DNA of 64,000 nt from Dermatemys mawii (lineage: Eukaryota > Chordata > Testudines > Dermatemydidae): positions 17,843,327-17,907,326 of the forward strand of contig ML677358.1 in assembly GCA_007922305.1 (NCBI GenBank), given 5' to 3'. The notes beneath the pieces were generated by a model. The model saw nothing but the letters and a program-made list of their open reading frames with translations. It made no database searches and was not told the origin of the DNA. This document shows, piece after piece, positions 35,440 through 48,605 of this stretch. Within the stretch, counting starts at the first letter, position 1. The number at the start of each line of letters is the position of its first letter. A program made the translations under genes and the position numbers.

Positions 35440-35885
35440 GAAGAGAATTTTCCTGGCTGCATTTTATATTAGATGAGTAAGGCAAGAAGCACGGAGACTG
35501 AAAAGGAGGAGGTTGCAGTAATCAAGGTGAGAAGTGATCAGAGCTTGCACCAGGAGCTTAGCACCGAGAATGGGCAGATGCAGAGAAATAATTGGCAAGA
35601 TTCAGCAATAGCAGCAACGTGAGGAGGAGGCAGGGGAAACAGATGAAAATGGTAGATAGGATCTGGATCTGTGGAACAGGAAGGGCAGTGGAATCACTGA
35701 CAGTAATGGAGAAGGGGTAAAGCAGAGTGGTTTGGAAGTTAAATTGGGGCATCGAATTGTTGCTCCGTTGAGTTTGTAGCAGGAGATCCTGACTGACATT
35801 TCAGAAAGGGGTCAGAAGAGCAAGACCGAAAGGAAAGGGAATGGCAGGGCGAAGCTACAAGTTTATCAGTGTATCGTACATGCAG
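35440..35885 (-). mobile_element. L2-like LINE relic, minus orientation
   Basis: On the minus strand around 35,500-35,550 a frame reads LVQALITSHLDYCN-like residues, a conserved L2 reverse-transcriptase stretch. Further degraded L2-like coding follows to about 35,780 with frameshifts. Old and inactive. Confidence 0.55.
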
Positions 35886-38800
35886 AAGCCTTGTCTCCAC
35901 TACTCACAAAAGAGCAAATCAATTAGAGGAAACTAAACGAGGAGGAATCATACATTAAGGCTGCCCCTAGAGAATATTAACTTGCTTAAGTTACTTGTCA
36001 ACAAAGTGTTGCAAGAATTATCTTCAGATATTGCTTATCTGTGCAAGAATATTGAGCAATTATCATAACAACTCTCTTGTGATATAATGACAACTATGGG
36101 GCCAGGGCAGTGATTCCATAGATAAGATTGACAGGAAGTTCTCATTCTAAACTCAGCTTTCATTATCTGTCTATCTAATCATATGAAATTTTAGCATGCT
36201 TAGTCTTATGCTAGAGGAGAATTTTTCTTTAGAAAGGTTGAGGTCAATTGGACGTTCCTTTTTTAAGCTACGGTACTGTATTTCATTCAAGAAAATTGCA
36301 GAAAATGTAAATGAACATTTGCCTTAACTATGCTCCACAAACATCTCTGTATGTCAGCCTTTTATTTTAATTGTCCCCACAAAATAAAATAGATAGCAGG
36401 TGAAAAATCTATTGCAACTTATTGCTCAAGTAATGGCCTGTAAACCTTTAAAGCTTAGTTGTTCTTGAATAAATCTATGAACAGAAATGAGTGTGGTGGC
36501 AAAAATGTGACGATATGGTTATACTTGTATTCAACTTTTCCACTTTCTGAAGTTTATCAGTGTACTGTCTGTCCATCTCTCTAGGTGCTTATATGGCCCC
36601 CCTCATCATAGCATCTAAGTGAATATGGCAATTCAATTTTATGCAATATCCAGTTCAATATCCCAAATGGGACCTGATGGTTTAAGATTGGTGATAGGAT
36701 GCAGACTATCTAAACTGATGGTTCAAATCTAGGCTGGTTTAGAAGTGACCAAAAGGTTTCAACTCCTAAAGCAGCACCAGGACTTGTGCATTTGTAGCCA
36801 CAGTTACTGGAATGGTTCTTAACACAGCTTGTTTTTGGCGACCCTTGCAGTTAAGATGTACTTAGCACCAATTCATCTGCACCCATTGAAGATACCCATT
36901 GTCAGGTACTTATCCTAGCATTGTCAATGACATCTTGTAGCAGTGAGTTCCACAAGTTAAGTATGTGCTGTAACGCACAAGTGGCAAGCTGGGTGTGAAA
37001 ACTTGCTGTGTGATACCTGTGCTTGCTCTGTGCTACCATGTTCTCTGGATAAACAGAGGACTTTGATCTCCAGGAGGATGAGTACAACAGTTTTCATTAG
37101 CACTACATAAAGAAGAAATAATGTAAACCAACACAACACACTTCAGAGAGAGATGGTGAATAAAGAGGGGAAGTTTCAGACCCAGGCAGAGGGGGATAAC
37201 AATGAATACCAGAATTCAGGCAAACAACCATCTCTAGGATGTAGGGAGATTAACACTCTTGCTAATCTCACCCATATTAGCACATACCACAGGCATGTTC
37301 AAGTCAGTGGGGGATTTGAAAGTAAGAAAATGTTAGGAGGAATTTCAGGGAAAACATAGTATGACCAGGCAATAGCGACTGCACAACTAACGTTGAAACA
37401 AGCTTTTCATTTAAAATGGGAATAAAATAGTTGTTTTTAACCCACGGGTGATTTAATCTAGCCTCCAGATTTTACACATGAATGCTTCCAAACCTCATTG
37501 AATTTTCTAAAAGAAATTTTCTGTTTAAACTTTGATGTGTCCCATTTTTTTTTCTAGCTCCCTCTTAACAACCACAGACCCTATAAACCCTGAACTTCTC
37601 TCTCTTATACACACAAGTTGATCATATGTGCACTGCATCACAAGCTGCAGATTCTTCAGGTAACATTTTAGAAGCTATCTCCCCAATCCACCATGAGACG
37701 TTTTCTGTCTCAACCAAATGTAGGTGACAGCTCTCCAGCTACTGCCTGTTTCCAGCAATACCTCTCAGCCTTCTTGATTTACCAACTAGGCCCAGCACAG
37801 AGCCTTGTGGAGCTAGAGACAGAGAGGTGAGGTTTACAGTCGTCTGCAGTGTAGTGGAAGAGGCAGAATGGATAGAAGAGAGATCTGGGGGAGATCAATG
37901 CCACCCTATCCGTATCCCCTCTGCAATATTGTACTTTCCCCCTTAACACCCCAGGACTATGGGAAAATGCTTTCCTTTACCTCTAGTATGTCCAGTCTGA
38001 GGAACTGTCTGTGGTTCATTTTCATAGAACAAACCCCAGTTTGGCAAACCCCAGGTGGCTCAAAATGTTCTGAAAAGTAGGAATGGTAGCTCTTACCCTT
38101 AAATCGCTGTAGGGACTAAGTCCCACCTTCCCCCTTATTGTGTTGGCAGGAGACAGGAAACGTGGGAGTGCTGGAGGAAAGGATTAGGGTAGGCAGCATA
38201 ACATCTCAGGAATGGGGCTAACAGCCCTGCTGCTCAGACAACTTCCCCTGCTGCCAAAACACCTGTAGTTTGTTCGTAAAAGTCCCCACAGGGAGGAAAT
38301 ACTGACCATTAACCTTATTCTGTATGCAGTCTTAACTGTGTTTTTTATTCCCCACGTCAGCAATCACCAGAGTGCTCAGTGTTTGCAGTTAAGAAGAAAA
38401 AGGGGAAGTGTTGGGGTTGCCAGCTAATGGCAGATGCTGAATGTTTCTAGCTTTTCCTACAAGCAGGTGGAAGGAAACTTTGTGCACTACTCTGCTGCTT
38501 TCCTTGAGGTTTTCAGGCCAGATTTTCAAAGGTAAGTGCCTGCGTTGGACCTGTGAACCATGTACATGTGGGGGAAACAGCTATTGGTATGTGTCAGAGC
38601 TACCTATTTTGTGCCCACAAATATCTGTTTGTCCCTGGCTGTGCATACTGCATAGAATAAATGTAGGTGCCTGTTTCTGAAAATATGGTCTTTAATATAT
38701 AATGTTTAGCCATCAGAACAGCCATATGTGAGTGTATTCCTCCGTTCCGTCCACAGCTCACCTGCAGATTCTTTACTCTCTCCCACGCATCCTCGGCTCT

Positions 38801-40271
38801 GATGTATTCTTATGATCCAGAGGCTGGATGCTTATTGAGACAGTTGCTGCAATACAGCACTTGCTGAAAGTTCTTACATGCACTGCTGTCTCTCCACAGC
38901 AGCTCTTCCTGGTGTTTAACTATTCAGTCCATGAAGGAGGTGAAACAAAGATGAGGCTGCTGTCTGCTTTTTGTAACCTTCAGCAGTCAGACAGGTTTTT
39001 CCTGGTTATCAGTCAGCTCTTTGGCGTTGTCTACTCCAGTGACACTGGCCAGAGAGGAGGAACTAGTAGCAGCAACATGTTACAACACAGGGTTGAACCA
39101 GAAGCACATGCTAGACTTGAGGCTGGGATTCTTAGGATCGGCTGTGGGAGTAAATGATCCCATTTGCTATTGTGTCTTTATGTGTTTAGTCTGCATCACT
39201 GAACTTTGTTCCCGACTCCAAACCAGAAAAGTCTCTCCCCTCACTGCTTTCAAGAATATTGCAAAGCAGACTATGACGCAGCTTCTTGCTAAATCCAACC
39301 ACAGCATGAGGAAAGAGAAGGCTGCAAAGTAGCGAGCTGTGTTTCTGTGATTCTCAAGTCAGCTCTACTTTGGCCCTTGCACTGCTTAGAGCAATTTAGG
39401 GATTGCTCTAAATGCAGCAATTAGCAAGGCCCTGATGGAGCATTCTGTCAGCTGAGGATATTGGGAATACAGAGGGCTCCAGCCACACTCCCTCCTTGTC
39501 CGGAGTATATTGCTTACACTAAAGACTGAAGGGGGTGGTGTAGCGATGGGAACCAGCTATGATGGATGTACAACCTCACAATTTGGGAATCCCCAGCCAG
39601 AGAGGTACAGCCAGTTTGCAACCAGAGAATCTGTCCCTCTCCAAGCTGGAGGCTCTGGGGAAGAAATGCATAAAAAGTCTATTCAGATTTAGTTTTGATA
39701 TTCCCTCAGTGGGCTTCAGTTAGATCATGGTTAAAATAAAGCTGCAAAAAGGAAAAGGGCAGGGAAAAGTACTACTGTTTTTGTAATTCTTAAAAATAAA
39801 ATTAAATAAGTAAATAATATGTTTTGCTGAGTTTCTCTTCTCTCCCAGACAAGTCTGTCAGGTCATCGAATATATCTCCAAGAAAGCCAAGCAGACCCAC
39901 GTACTCCTTGGGGGTGGATCTCTCAGTGTCTTGGATATCTTTTGGAGGGAAATGGTGTTTTGAGCAGCTTTCAATTCCATGTTCCTCTCGCCCCTCTTTT
40001 CTTCTATTTCAATTGCTTGGAAGCGGGGGGGTTTTTTGTTTTTGTTTTTGTTTTTTTTTTTAAGCAGCACTTTAAAGGTTGGTGTTGACTTTTAGTGCCT
40101 AGAAAAGCATTTTTACAAAAAAGCTCATGCGGAACACAAAACAGTTTTCATGGATGAAAATAAAAATATAAAGTCAAATTAAAATCAAAGGTGAAAGTGA
40201 TGAGACTGTTTTCATTGTCATTTGAGGGGATTGTAAAATGGGAACAAACAGCATCAATTATTAGGGTTTAA
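35886..40271. other. Intergenic sequence, nothing supportable
   Basis: I found no recognisable exon or transposon. It contains an open frame at 38,828-39,157 (plus) of 109 codons that resembles no family I know, and a T-rich run at 40,030-40,061. Confidence 0.45.
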
Positions 40272-40462
40272 ACCCTCAAGCTTCAGAGTATAAGACAACA
40301 ACTAGCTATTGGGGGCTAGGAATAGATTTTCCTGGAGTGCAACTTATCCCATGTCAGAGTTTCTTTCTTTGAAACCTCTGGTACTGGCCACAGTCAGGTA
40401 AAGGATACTGGATGGGATGGACCAGAGGTCTGATCCAGTCTGCTGATTCCTGTGTTCTTGTA
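40272..40462 (+). mobile_element. CR1-like LINE 3' fragment
   Basis: CTAGCTATTGGGGGCTAGGA ... GGTACTGGCCACAGTCAGGT ... GATGGACCAGAGGTCTGATC ends in TTCCTGTGTTCTT: the familiar CR1 3' UTR ending. Confidence 0.75.
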
Positions 40463-42404
40463 TCAGATTCTTGACAGTCCTTCACTTTGAATGAATACTG
40501 AGTATATGCTGATAGCAGCCCCCAAAATGCCTTTTTTTGTCACTTAAATCCCTTTCTACTCCTCTTTCTCTCATCCTCTAGGATGATTTTTGGAGCAAAA
40601 TGCTGCTCATGCCATATCCCCCTTCTCTTCCCTCTGATATAATTCCCAGATTAACCTAAAGTTTTGCCTTGTGCGAAACACCCCATAAAACCCATGTGCT
40701 GCACAGGACCATAATGTGGTGACCTCATTACTTTTGTGCCAGCTGCTGACTTCTGTGTTTGCAATAGTTGTAGTTCCTCAGTGGCATGTTTTTATTTACT
40801 TGTTCACCCTTCGGCATGAGCTTCATGTAAATCTTCAAACTCACAGTGAAGAGGGACTCCATAGGGAAAATATTAGTAACCCTTGAAGCTTAATCTGCTG
40901 AGTTTCCTGGTGCTTGCTCACTAGTGTTCTCCAGCTGTTCTGGAGTGTTCCAGTGTTCTGTTTGCTGCAGATATACTTTAGAAGATCGGGGCGAAGAAAG
41001 GTATAAATGCTGCCACCCTGAATAACAGGGTCTGTTATTGGGAAGGGGAAAAAATGAAAGAGGAGCATCAAGGTAAGAGGTTTGGAGGGGCAGGAGTTGT
41101 CAAAATGCCTTTCCCATCAAGCAGGCTTCACAGAACCATAGCAGACGGATTTTCAGTAACAGTCAACTCTAAGAATGTAGGAAGTTGACATGCTGTCCCT
41201 AGGAGAGCCGAGGTATTGACAAAAGACATGCAAACTTGACAAACATACATTTGTGGAAATATCCATCATGACAAGTGACTGCACTTAAGTCACCAAATGG
41301 ACCTCACCCCTGGGACAGAACTCACTTATAGTAGCACATCCAATGAAACCATCCATGGATAAAGCGAATGGCCAATAAAAGGGAAGCAACGGGTAATCAG
41401 ATCTTTCAAAAACTATTTAGCTTTTTGGCAGTGAGTACTTGCTATAATTGACGTGTACTTCCTTGCAAAACTGCTGGGCTCCTCAACCCCACAGTCAGAA
41501 GTGCTGAGCAATTCTGATCTGTTTTGAAGCACAAGCATGTCTCTCCAGAATCACTTAAAGAAACATCTCAAACTATTCTGAGTAGAAGTCTGACGTAGCC
41601 TTTCAGTTGCTGTATTAATTGCACATGAAGGATGTTCCTATATTTGGGGATATTTTTATGGTACTACCAGCAGGAACTATTTAATGCTAAAGTGTGTTAA
41701 ATGGTTTAGCACAGAGATTGCCACTTGAGGCCCCATAAAGTAGAAAGTTCTCAAGGTTTGAGTAGTTAGGATATGTTTTCATTTTTAGTCAGAAAGAGTC
41801 TGATCAGCAGCTGCTTCTCTGAGCTTACCTTTCCATTTCAATATTTCCTAGGGGCCATCACCCTCCACTGAGGATTACATTATCTTTTAACAACCTGTGA
41901 GCATTTTTGTCACCTTTTGGATTTCAGTCCAAACAGAGTTAAGATCTTGGTTATATCCCTCTTAGATGATGAACACCTCTCTTGGGAAATTTTTTTGTTT
42001 TCTGCCCAGTGAGTGAAAGCCAGACCCACTAACGACACTCAGTGATTTGCTTTAGGATGCACCTGCACATGTACTTGTTTTGCAACAAAAATATCCCTGA
42101 AACTGAAATGCTTTGTAGGAGAACTACAACTATTGCATGCTAAAAGTAGTCAACAAGAGCTGGTAAATACTTTCTGTAGTGTGGAAATTAGGAGGCAGTA
42201 TAATCAGAAATAATCACAATGGGCCAAATCTGAGGTCCTTACTCATCTTTCTTTCTTTCTTTCTTTCTTCTATTTACATAACCATCAAATCTTAGGCAAA
42301 CGTCCAAGACTTTTTCTCTCTCTCAAGACTTTTGCTTGAATAAGTGATGGAGAAAACCTGAGTCAAGACTTCAAGATTTAGCCCACCCTGCTTTACTTCT
42401 CCAT
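40463..42404. other. Intergenic sequence
   Basis: No gene or clear element; contains a (CTTT)n run at 42,247-42,269. Confidence 0.45.
42247..42269. repeat. (CTTT)n microsatellite
   Basis: About six tandem CTTT units. Confidence 0.9.
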
Positions 42405-42708
42405 ATGGAGTCAACTGACCCTGAATTGGGAGGAGTGGTAGATATGCTGGAGGGTAGGCATAGGATACAGAGGGACATAGACAAATTAGAGGATTGGGCC
42501 AAAAGAAATCTTATGAGGCTCAACAAGGACAAGTGCAGAGTCCTGAACTTAGGATGAAAGAATCCCATGCAATGCTACAGACTAGGAACCAAGTGGCTAG
42601 ACAGCAGTTCTGCAGAAAAGGACCTAGGTGTTATAGTGGACGAGAAGCTGGATATGAGTCAACAGTGTGCCCTTGTTGCGAAGAAGGCTAAAAGCATTTT
42701 GGGTTGTA

Positions 42709-43006
42709 CAGTAAACTCTCGATTATCCAGGATGATATTGAAAAATTAATCCTGGTTAATAAAATCCTGAATAATCACCATCCATAGGAAATATGGGAAG
42801 TGGGGGTTGGCTCACCAGCCACCCTGCGCCGGGGGAAAGGGGTGTTGGTTCACTGGCTGCCCTTTGCCCTGGTGGCAGGGGGGTTGTGTGCTTGGGGCGG
42901 CAACAAAGCCAGAGTCGGCCCTGCGAGTTACGCATGTATTTTTTTTTGACATCCTGGTTAATCCACTTTCTGGTGAACCCAATCCTGGATAATCGAGAGT
43001 CTACTG
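42709..43006. mobile_element. Tigger-type MITE nested in CR1, 298 bp
   Basis: Left CAGTAAACTCTCGATTATCC and right GGATAATCGAGAGTCTACTG are near-perfect inverted repeats; TA at 42707-42708 and 43007-43008. Removing it rejoins the CR1 sequence. It must be younger than the CR1. Confidence 0.93.
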
Positions 43007-43040
43007 TATAAATAGGGGCATTGCCAGCAGATCGAGGGAC

Positions 43041-43463
43041 TTGATTGTTCCCTCCTATTCAAGATTGGTGAGTCTGCATCTGGAGTACTGGGTCCAGTTT
43101 TGGGCCCCACACTACAAGAAGGATGTGGAAAAATTGGAAAGAGTCCGGCGGTGGGCAACAAAAATGATTAGGGGCCTGGAGCACATGACTTATGAGGAGA
43201 AGCTGAGGGAACTGGGATTGTTTAGTCTACAGAAGAGAAGAATGAGGGGGGATTTGGTAGCTGCTTTCAACTACCTGAAAGGGGGTTCCAAAGAGGATGG
43301 ATCTAGACTGTTCTCAGTGGTACCAGATGACAGAACAAGGAGCAATGGTCTCACGTTGCAGTGGGGAAGGTTTAGGTTGGATATTAGGAAAAACTTTTTC
43401 CCTAGGAGGGTGGTGAAGCACTGGACTAGGTTACCTAGGGAGGTGTTGGAATCTCCTTCCTGA
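43041..43463 (+). pseudogene. CR1 reverse transcriptase C-terminal remnant
   Basis: An open stretch of about 140 codons, RT thumb to C-terminus, ending at a premature stop after LESPS where the 10,747 copy continues to LAGMI. The catalytic FADD region is not present in this truncated copy. Confidence 0.8.
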
Positions 43464-43594
43464 GAGGTTTTTAAGGAAAGGCTTGACAAAGCCCTGGCTG
43501 GGATGATTTAGTTGGGGATTGGTCCTGCTTTGATCAGAGGGTTGGACTAGATGACCTCCCGAGGTCCCTTCCAACCATAAGATTCTATGATTCA

Positions 43595-45004
43595 TTCTCT
43601 CTCGTACCATGTTAATATTTGCTGGGTGATCACAGGCAGCAGAAGTGGCATGCCATTGTGGATGTCCATAGCTTCACATGCTTGCTATGAGAGAACGGAT
43701 GGGGAATCTTTGTGCAACTCCCTGTCCACAGCTGTGAGCAGCCTTTGTATATCTGATTTTTTTTTTTGTTGCAATTTGGAATGAAATTTTTTTCTGAAAT
43801 GTGAATTTTTCTCTGAAATAGAAATTCCAGTTCCCATGCCACTGTAGAATTATGGATGTCTGTCTTAAGTAGATTATTTCTGAAAGGTTTAAACTGGTTT
43901 GTTTACAGTCAAGTGCAGAGTGTTCCACACACAAATGGGCAGTGTGCGAGGAGGTTCAAAGATGAGAAGCATAAAAAAGAAGTGGTTAGAACAGAGGCTC
44001 AGGTGGGTACAAAGGGAGTGAGAGGGGAAGCGGAAGGAAGGGAGAGCAAAGTGCTGAGTTCATTGAAAAACCAAAGACATTTTCCTTTTGTGGTGGTGGT
44101 GTTGATTAGCATCAAGTTATGCAGAAGAAGGTTTAGCCAGCTCACAAACAGGCTGCATTGTCATGGCTGTGGAAAACATGTTGAGAATCGTTGATTGCTG
44201 CTTATGACAATGCGGACAGGAAGTTCCACATGCAGTGAGAGGTGGATTGTTCTGATGTAGATTCATCTCCATTTCAGTCGGCTTGTTTGCAAGATAGCTT
44301 TTGGACTTTGTAACTCTCCTTGGACAATTAAGCGCTTGTTTGTATCTGTTTTTAAAAAATATATATTCCTGCCCATCCATGCAATACAAATTTCACATCT
44401 CGGATGGCTGCATTATTGGGATAATGACAAATTTAGCTTTATGGAAGCAAATAGTGGTGATGGAATGGTTTTTGCAAAAGTCACCCTTCGTGTGGATACA
44501 TTTGGCCAGTGCCAAGGTGTGAAGTCATGAGTTAGAGTTGAGATGTGCTCAGATCTTTTAAATACAGACTTGGTCAAATAAATATCAGCATCAGCAGAGC
44601 TATGCCAATTTACGCCAGTTGAGGATCCTGCCATAAAAATAGAAGAAAAATGAAACTGAGGGAATATCATATTTAATCCTGTACTCTTATTTAATTTGGA
44701 GTTTTGTGTCATTTAAAATCATTTCAGTATTGAATAGATCTGTATCTCAGTCAGGGCAGCTGCTTGTTCTGGGAGAAATTCCATGGACTGTATGTGTGTG
44801 GGGAGGAAGGGGCAGTGAGAGAGAGAGTGCAGGGGCAGTGTCAGATTGGATGGTTGTAGTGGTCCCTTGTGCTCTTGGAATCTGTGTGCCTGAATCTTGT
44901 TTATCCCCTTCCTTCATGGGCTGCGGGAGGACAGGCTTGCCTGCATAGCCCTCAACGTGCTCATGATGCTTGCAGTTCTGCATTAAGATGATGACTATAA
45001 TCAA
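43595..45004. other. Intergenic sequence
   Basis: Mostly unassigned. A short fragment at 44,595-44,633 (AATTTACGCCAGTTGAGGAT) belongs to the GTGTAA-type palindromic family seen at 53,960. Confidence 0.4.
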
Positions 45005-46255
45005 ATCTCATGCTTCAGGGCTTCAGCCAGTCACCTGCAGGGGTCAGAAAAGCATTTTCCCCCTGCTGCACTATTGGCTCGATGTATTCTGGGTTGGCCT
45101 TTTCCCCCCCATCTCCCTCTAAAGCATTGGAGATTGGTCCCAGCTGGAGATAGGACAGTGGACAGGGTAGAGCGGTCCTCTGAGATGATGCAGAAAATCT
45201 TTCTTCTAGATCAGGGCTGGGCAAACTACGGCCCACAGGCCACATCCAGGCCGCCAGCCAATTTAATCTGGCCCTCAAGCTCCCTCTGGGAGCAGAGTCT
45301 GGCGCTTGCCCTCCTCCCGCACTCCAGCCAGGGAGTGGGTTGGGATCTGCTCCGTGTGTTCATGCTGCGGCTCTGTGTGGCTCCCGGAAGCAGCAGCATG
45401 TCTCCCCTCACACAGAGCCACCTGGCCATGTAGGAGCTGGAAGGGGGGAATATACCTCTGCTTCTGGGAGCTGTTTGAGGTAAGCACTGCCCAGAGCCTG
45501 CAACCCTGAGCCCCTCCTGTGCCCCAAGCTCCTGCCCCAGCCCTGATCCCCCTCCCACCCTCTGATCTTTGGGCCCAGCATGCAGAACCCTCCTACACCC
45601 CAACACCCCCCCATCTCCAGCCCCACTCCAGAGCCCACACCCCCAGCCAGAGTCCTCGCCACCCCCTGCCTCTCCCGCACCCAACTCCTTTCCCCAGCCC
45701 AGAGTCTCTCCTGCACTCTGAAATCCTCATTTCTGGCTCCATGCCACAGCCCTCATCCCCTCTGCACCCCAGCCCCAATTTCGTGAGCATTCATGGCTCA
45801 CCATACAATTTGCATACCCAGATGTGGGCCTCAGGCCAAAGAGTGTTCCACCCCTGTTCTAGATGTTTGGTGGGTGTGTCTTGTTCAAATGCTCAGGGTC
45901 ATACTGATTGCCAGGTTTTGGGGTCAGGAAAGACTTTATCCCCCAGGTCACATTAGCAGGGACCTTAGGGGTTTTTCACTTCCTGTGCAGCTTGGGGCAT
46001 GGTATTCCAGCTAGGATCATATGGGCATATCTCACCTAATCAGTTGCCTGCTATTGCAATACTTGCAAACGTTGATGGCACCTGGGTCTCTCGCATTCTT
46101 TGCCTGTGGACTGAAATCTTTTAGTTTAACTAAAGTCTTCGGGATAATATGGGGTACGTGAATGAAAATTAATGGCCTGTGAAATACAGGAGGTCAGACT
46201 GGATGATCTAAGGGACCCTAGCCTGGCCCCAAACAAATTCTAAGAATCTATGAAT
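45005..46255 (+). mobile_element. CR1-like 3' region interrupted by hAT
   Basis: Left part (TCATGCTTCAGGGCTTCAGC at about 45,008) and right part ending GGTCAGACTGGATGATCTAA ... AAGAATCTATGAA (to 46,255) resemble CR1 3' UTRs and are split by the hAT element at 45,212. Confidence 0.6.
45212..45856. mobile_element. hAT-type non-autonomous element, 645 bp, perfect TSD
   Basis: Left end CAGGGCTGGGCAAACTACGG, right end AGAGTGTTCCACCCCTG; identical 8-mers TTCTAGAT at 45204-45211 and 45857-45864. The same family as 16,026 (shared GGGCAAACTACGGCCCRCAG). The interior is C-rich from about 45,500. Confidence 0.93.
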
Positions 46256-47390
46256 TTTAATTGGGAAGCTAGGTGGAAAACATCTCAGTTTAGAGGATTC
46301 TAGTGCATTTTTAAAAATTCTAGACAGTAATATGATAAAATGTATCTTACTGGGTAACACTAGACTTCCCTTCCGAGCACTGTAGAAATATTGGTACAGC
46401 AGAAAAAAGTCAAAGCTATCTGAAGGGTCTCCTTGGGGAGCTGAAAAATTATCCCACAGCTGCCTGTGTCCAACGAATGAGGCGTTTTCATAAGCACTCG
46501 CTTTATTCTCTCCATATTTCTGCCTATCTTTCAGCCCACTCAAAGTGTAGCAATTTAGTATCTAGATCTAAGATCCCTTGTACATTTTTCCTTCATAAAT
46601 ACAGTGACTCAGCCCATCATAGGCATACTAAGCCCCCCACCATTAAACAAATACTATCCGTAGTTTGTAGAATTCCCAGACTACATGGCATGGAGTAGCA
46701 TGGCATTTGAGATCTGAAGCATTTGAATGTCATGCAAAGTTCAATTAATTATTTTCTAAATGGTCACCAGAGCTGCTCTAGCTTTGATTAGGATTCAGCC
46801 AGTATTTCTGTGATCACAGTGAAGCCTTTCAGAGGAGGGAGTGTTTGCTTTTTTTTGGGCTGCTTTCCCTTGCCCTGTGACAAAGCCATTTTTGTAATGG
46901 ATGTGCTGTACAAGACTTAGAAAAACACGGCTGTGGGGTTTTTTTGTTTTTTTTAAAAGAACCTTTGTGCTTCAAATGAATCAGCTCAGTCTGATTAGAA
47001 GGCTGGCCCAGTGCTGCTTTCACACCATCAGCCACTAGAGCACAAGTCAATCCTGGCCCATGCAATGCTAAAGTCAATTGCCTCATCATTTAAATCTATG
47101 GCAGTTTAGTGTATGCTAAAATAAAGAAGTGAGCAGTATTCAAATGGCCCTTCTAACTACACACTTCTTTTGTTTCAAAGTAACAGTCCTAGCACTGCTC
47201 GGTACCCTTTGTTCTAGCAGGGCAAAGAGGATGGACAGCTGGTTTAAAGAGCCAGTCAAAGATTTTCCTTGCTTAGGGGAAATTTCAAATGACATGAAGC
47301 CAGCAGAGCCTGATCCCCTGCTGTGATCCTGAGATGGTGAACAGCAATTGGACACAAGTTAGAGCAATCCAATGACTGCTCTAATTTGCA
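46256..47390. other. Intergenic sequence
   Basis: Nothing recognised. Confidence 0.4.
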
Positions 47391-48605
47391 GTCCTAGTAT
47401 TGGGGGTGTGAGGGCTGGGTCACAGAAACCCCCTTGGGGCTGCCAACTGATGTGCCAAGACTACTCCTGCCCTTGCTTTCCTGCCCTGGCAGCTTGGGAC
47501 TCCAGCAATCCTGACTCTGGTCAGACTCGCTAGCCTGCTCCAAACCAGACCTGGGTCTGAACCACATCCCTTAGCAGCTGTAGACTTACCTGGAAACAGA
47601 TTAAGACATGTTCCTGCCTTTAGCACTCAGATGCTCAACTCCCAGTAGGGTCCAAACCCTAAATAAATCTGTTTTACCCATTGTAAATCTTATACAGGGT
47701 AAACTCATAGATTGTTCACCCTCTATAACACTGATAGAGAGATATGCATAGTTGTTTCCCTCCCCCCCCCCCAGTACTAAGAGGTACTCCAGGTAAATTA
47801 ATAAGTAAAAAGTGATTTGATTAAAATCAGCAAGGAGAATTTAAGTTGTTCTAAAGTAGTAACAAACAAAAAGTAAATTACCAAATAAAATAAACTAAAA
47901 CACGCAAATCTATCTCTAATATAGAAATAAAACTGAATACAGATAAAATCCTCACCCTCAGATGTTTCAGTGAGCTTTCTTTTACAGACTAGACTCCCTC
48001 CTTGTCTAGGTTCAGCTATCACTCACACCCCCTGTAGTTACTGTCCTTTGTTCCAGTTTCTTTCAGGTATCCTTGTGGGTGGAGAGGCTATCCCTTGAGC
48101 CAGCTGAAAACAAAATGGAGGGGTCTCTCAGGGGTTTAAATAGATTCTTTCTTGTGGGTGGACACCCCTTCCTCCGCCTGTGTAGAATCCAGTCACAAAA
48201 TGGAGATTTAGAATCACATGGGCAAGTCACATGTCCATGCATGACTCAGGACTAGCAGGTAGCAGCTGTTGCCCACATGCTACCTTGAAGGTCCTCAGGT
48301 AGACTGCTTGTGTGGATTGGAGTCTCCCAAGCTCTTTTGTCTGTTAAGTGCTTCTTGACTGGGCACTTAACTTGCACATTCCTTCTCAAGAAGCTGACCA
48401 AATGCTTGATGCAAGTACACAGCCAATATTCATAACTTTGAACACACAAATCATACATGCATACAAATAGGAGGAATAGATTCACTACACCATAACCTTT
48501 ACAGAGATATGTTACATGGCATATGTAGCATAAAACATTCCAGTTATATCATATATTCATTTATAAGTATATCCCCATAAAGCCCTATGGGGTGTACTTT
48601 CACAG
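47391..48605. mobile_element. Possible degraded retroelement of unknown class (copy A)
   Basis: An AATAAGTAAAAAGTGATTTG segment, then CACCCTCAGATGTTTCAGTG, GTTTCTTTCAGGTATCCTTG and an end with CATAACTTTGAACACACAAA follow the same order as related-looking segments at 62,530-63,650. It resembles interspersed sequence I know from turtle scaffolds, but neither ends nor coding can be read. Confidence 0.3.

Larger units (their letters stand above)
42405..43594 (+). mobile_element. CR1 LINE, 5'-truncated, interrupted by a Tigger MITE
   Basis: Coding similarity matches the CR1 at 10,670: GGVVDMLEGR-like near the 5' end, [14 protein letters not shown] up to 42,706, then continuation after the MITE as [22 protein letters not shown] and [20 protein letters not shown]. 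It ends with GGTTGGACTAGATGACCTCC and the ATTCTATGATTC tail at 43,594. The frame is broken by the MITE and by at least two point stops, including one just after LESPS at 43,463. Confidence 0.92.

Noticed and set aside
45226..45956. Overlapping frames up to 152 codons
   Set aside because: They are within the C-rich hAT element at 45,212-45,856.
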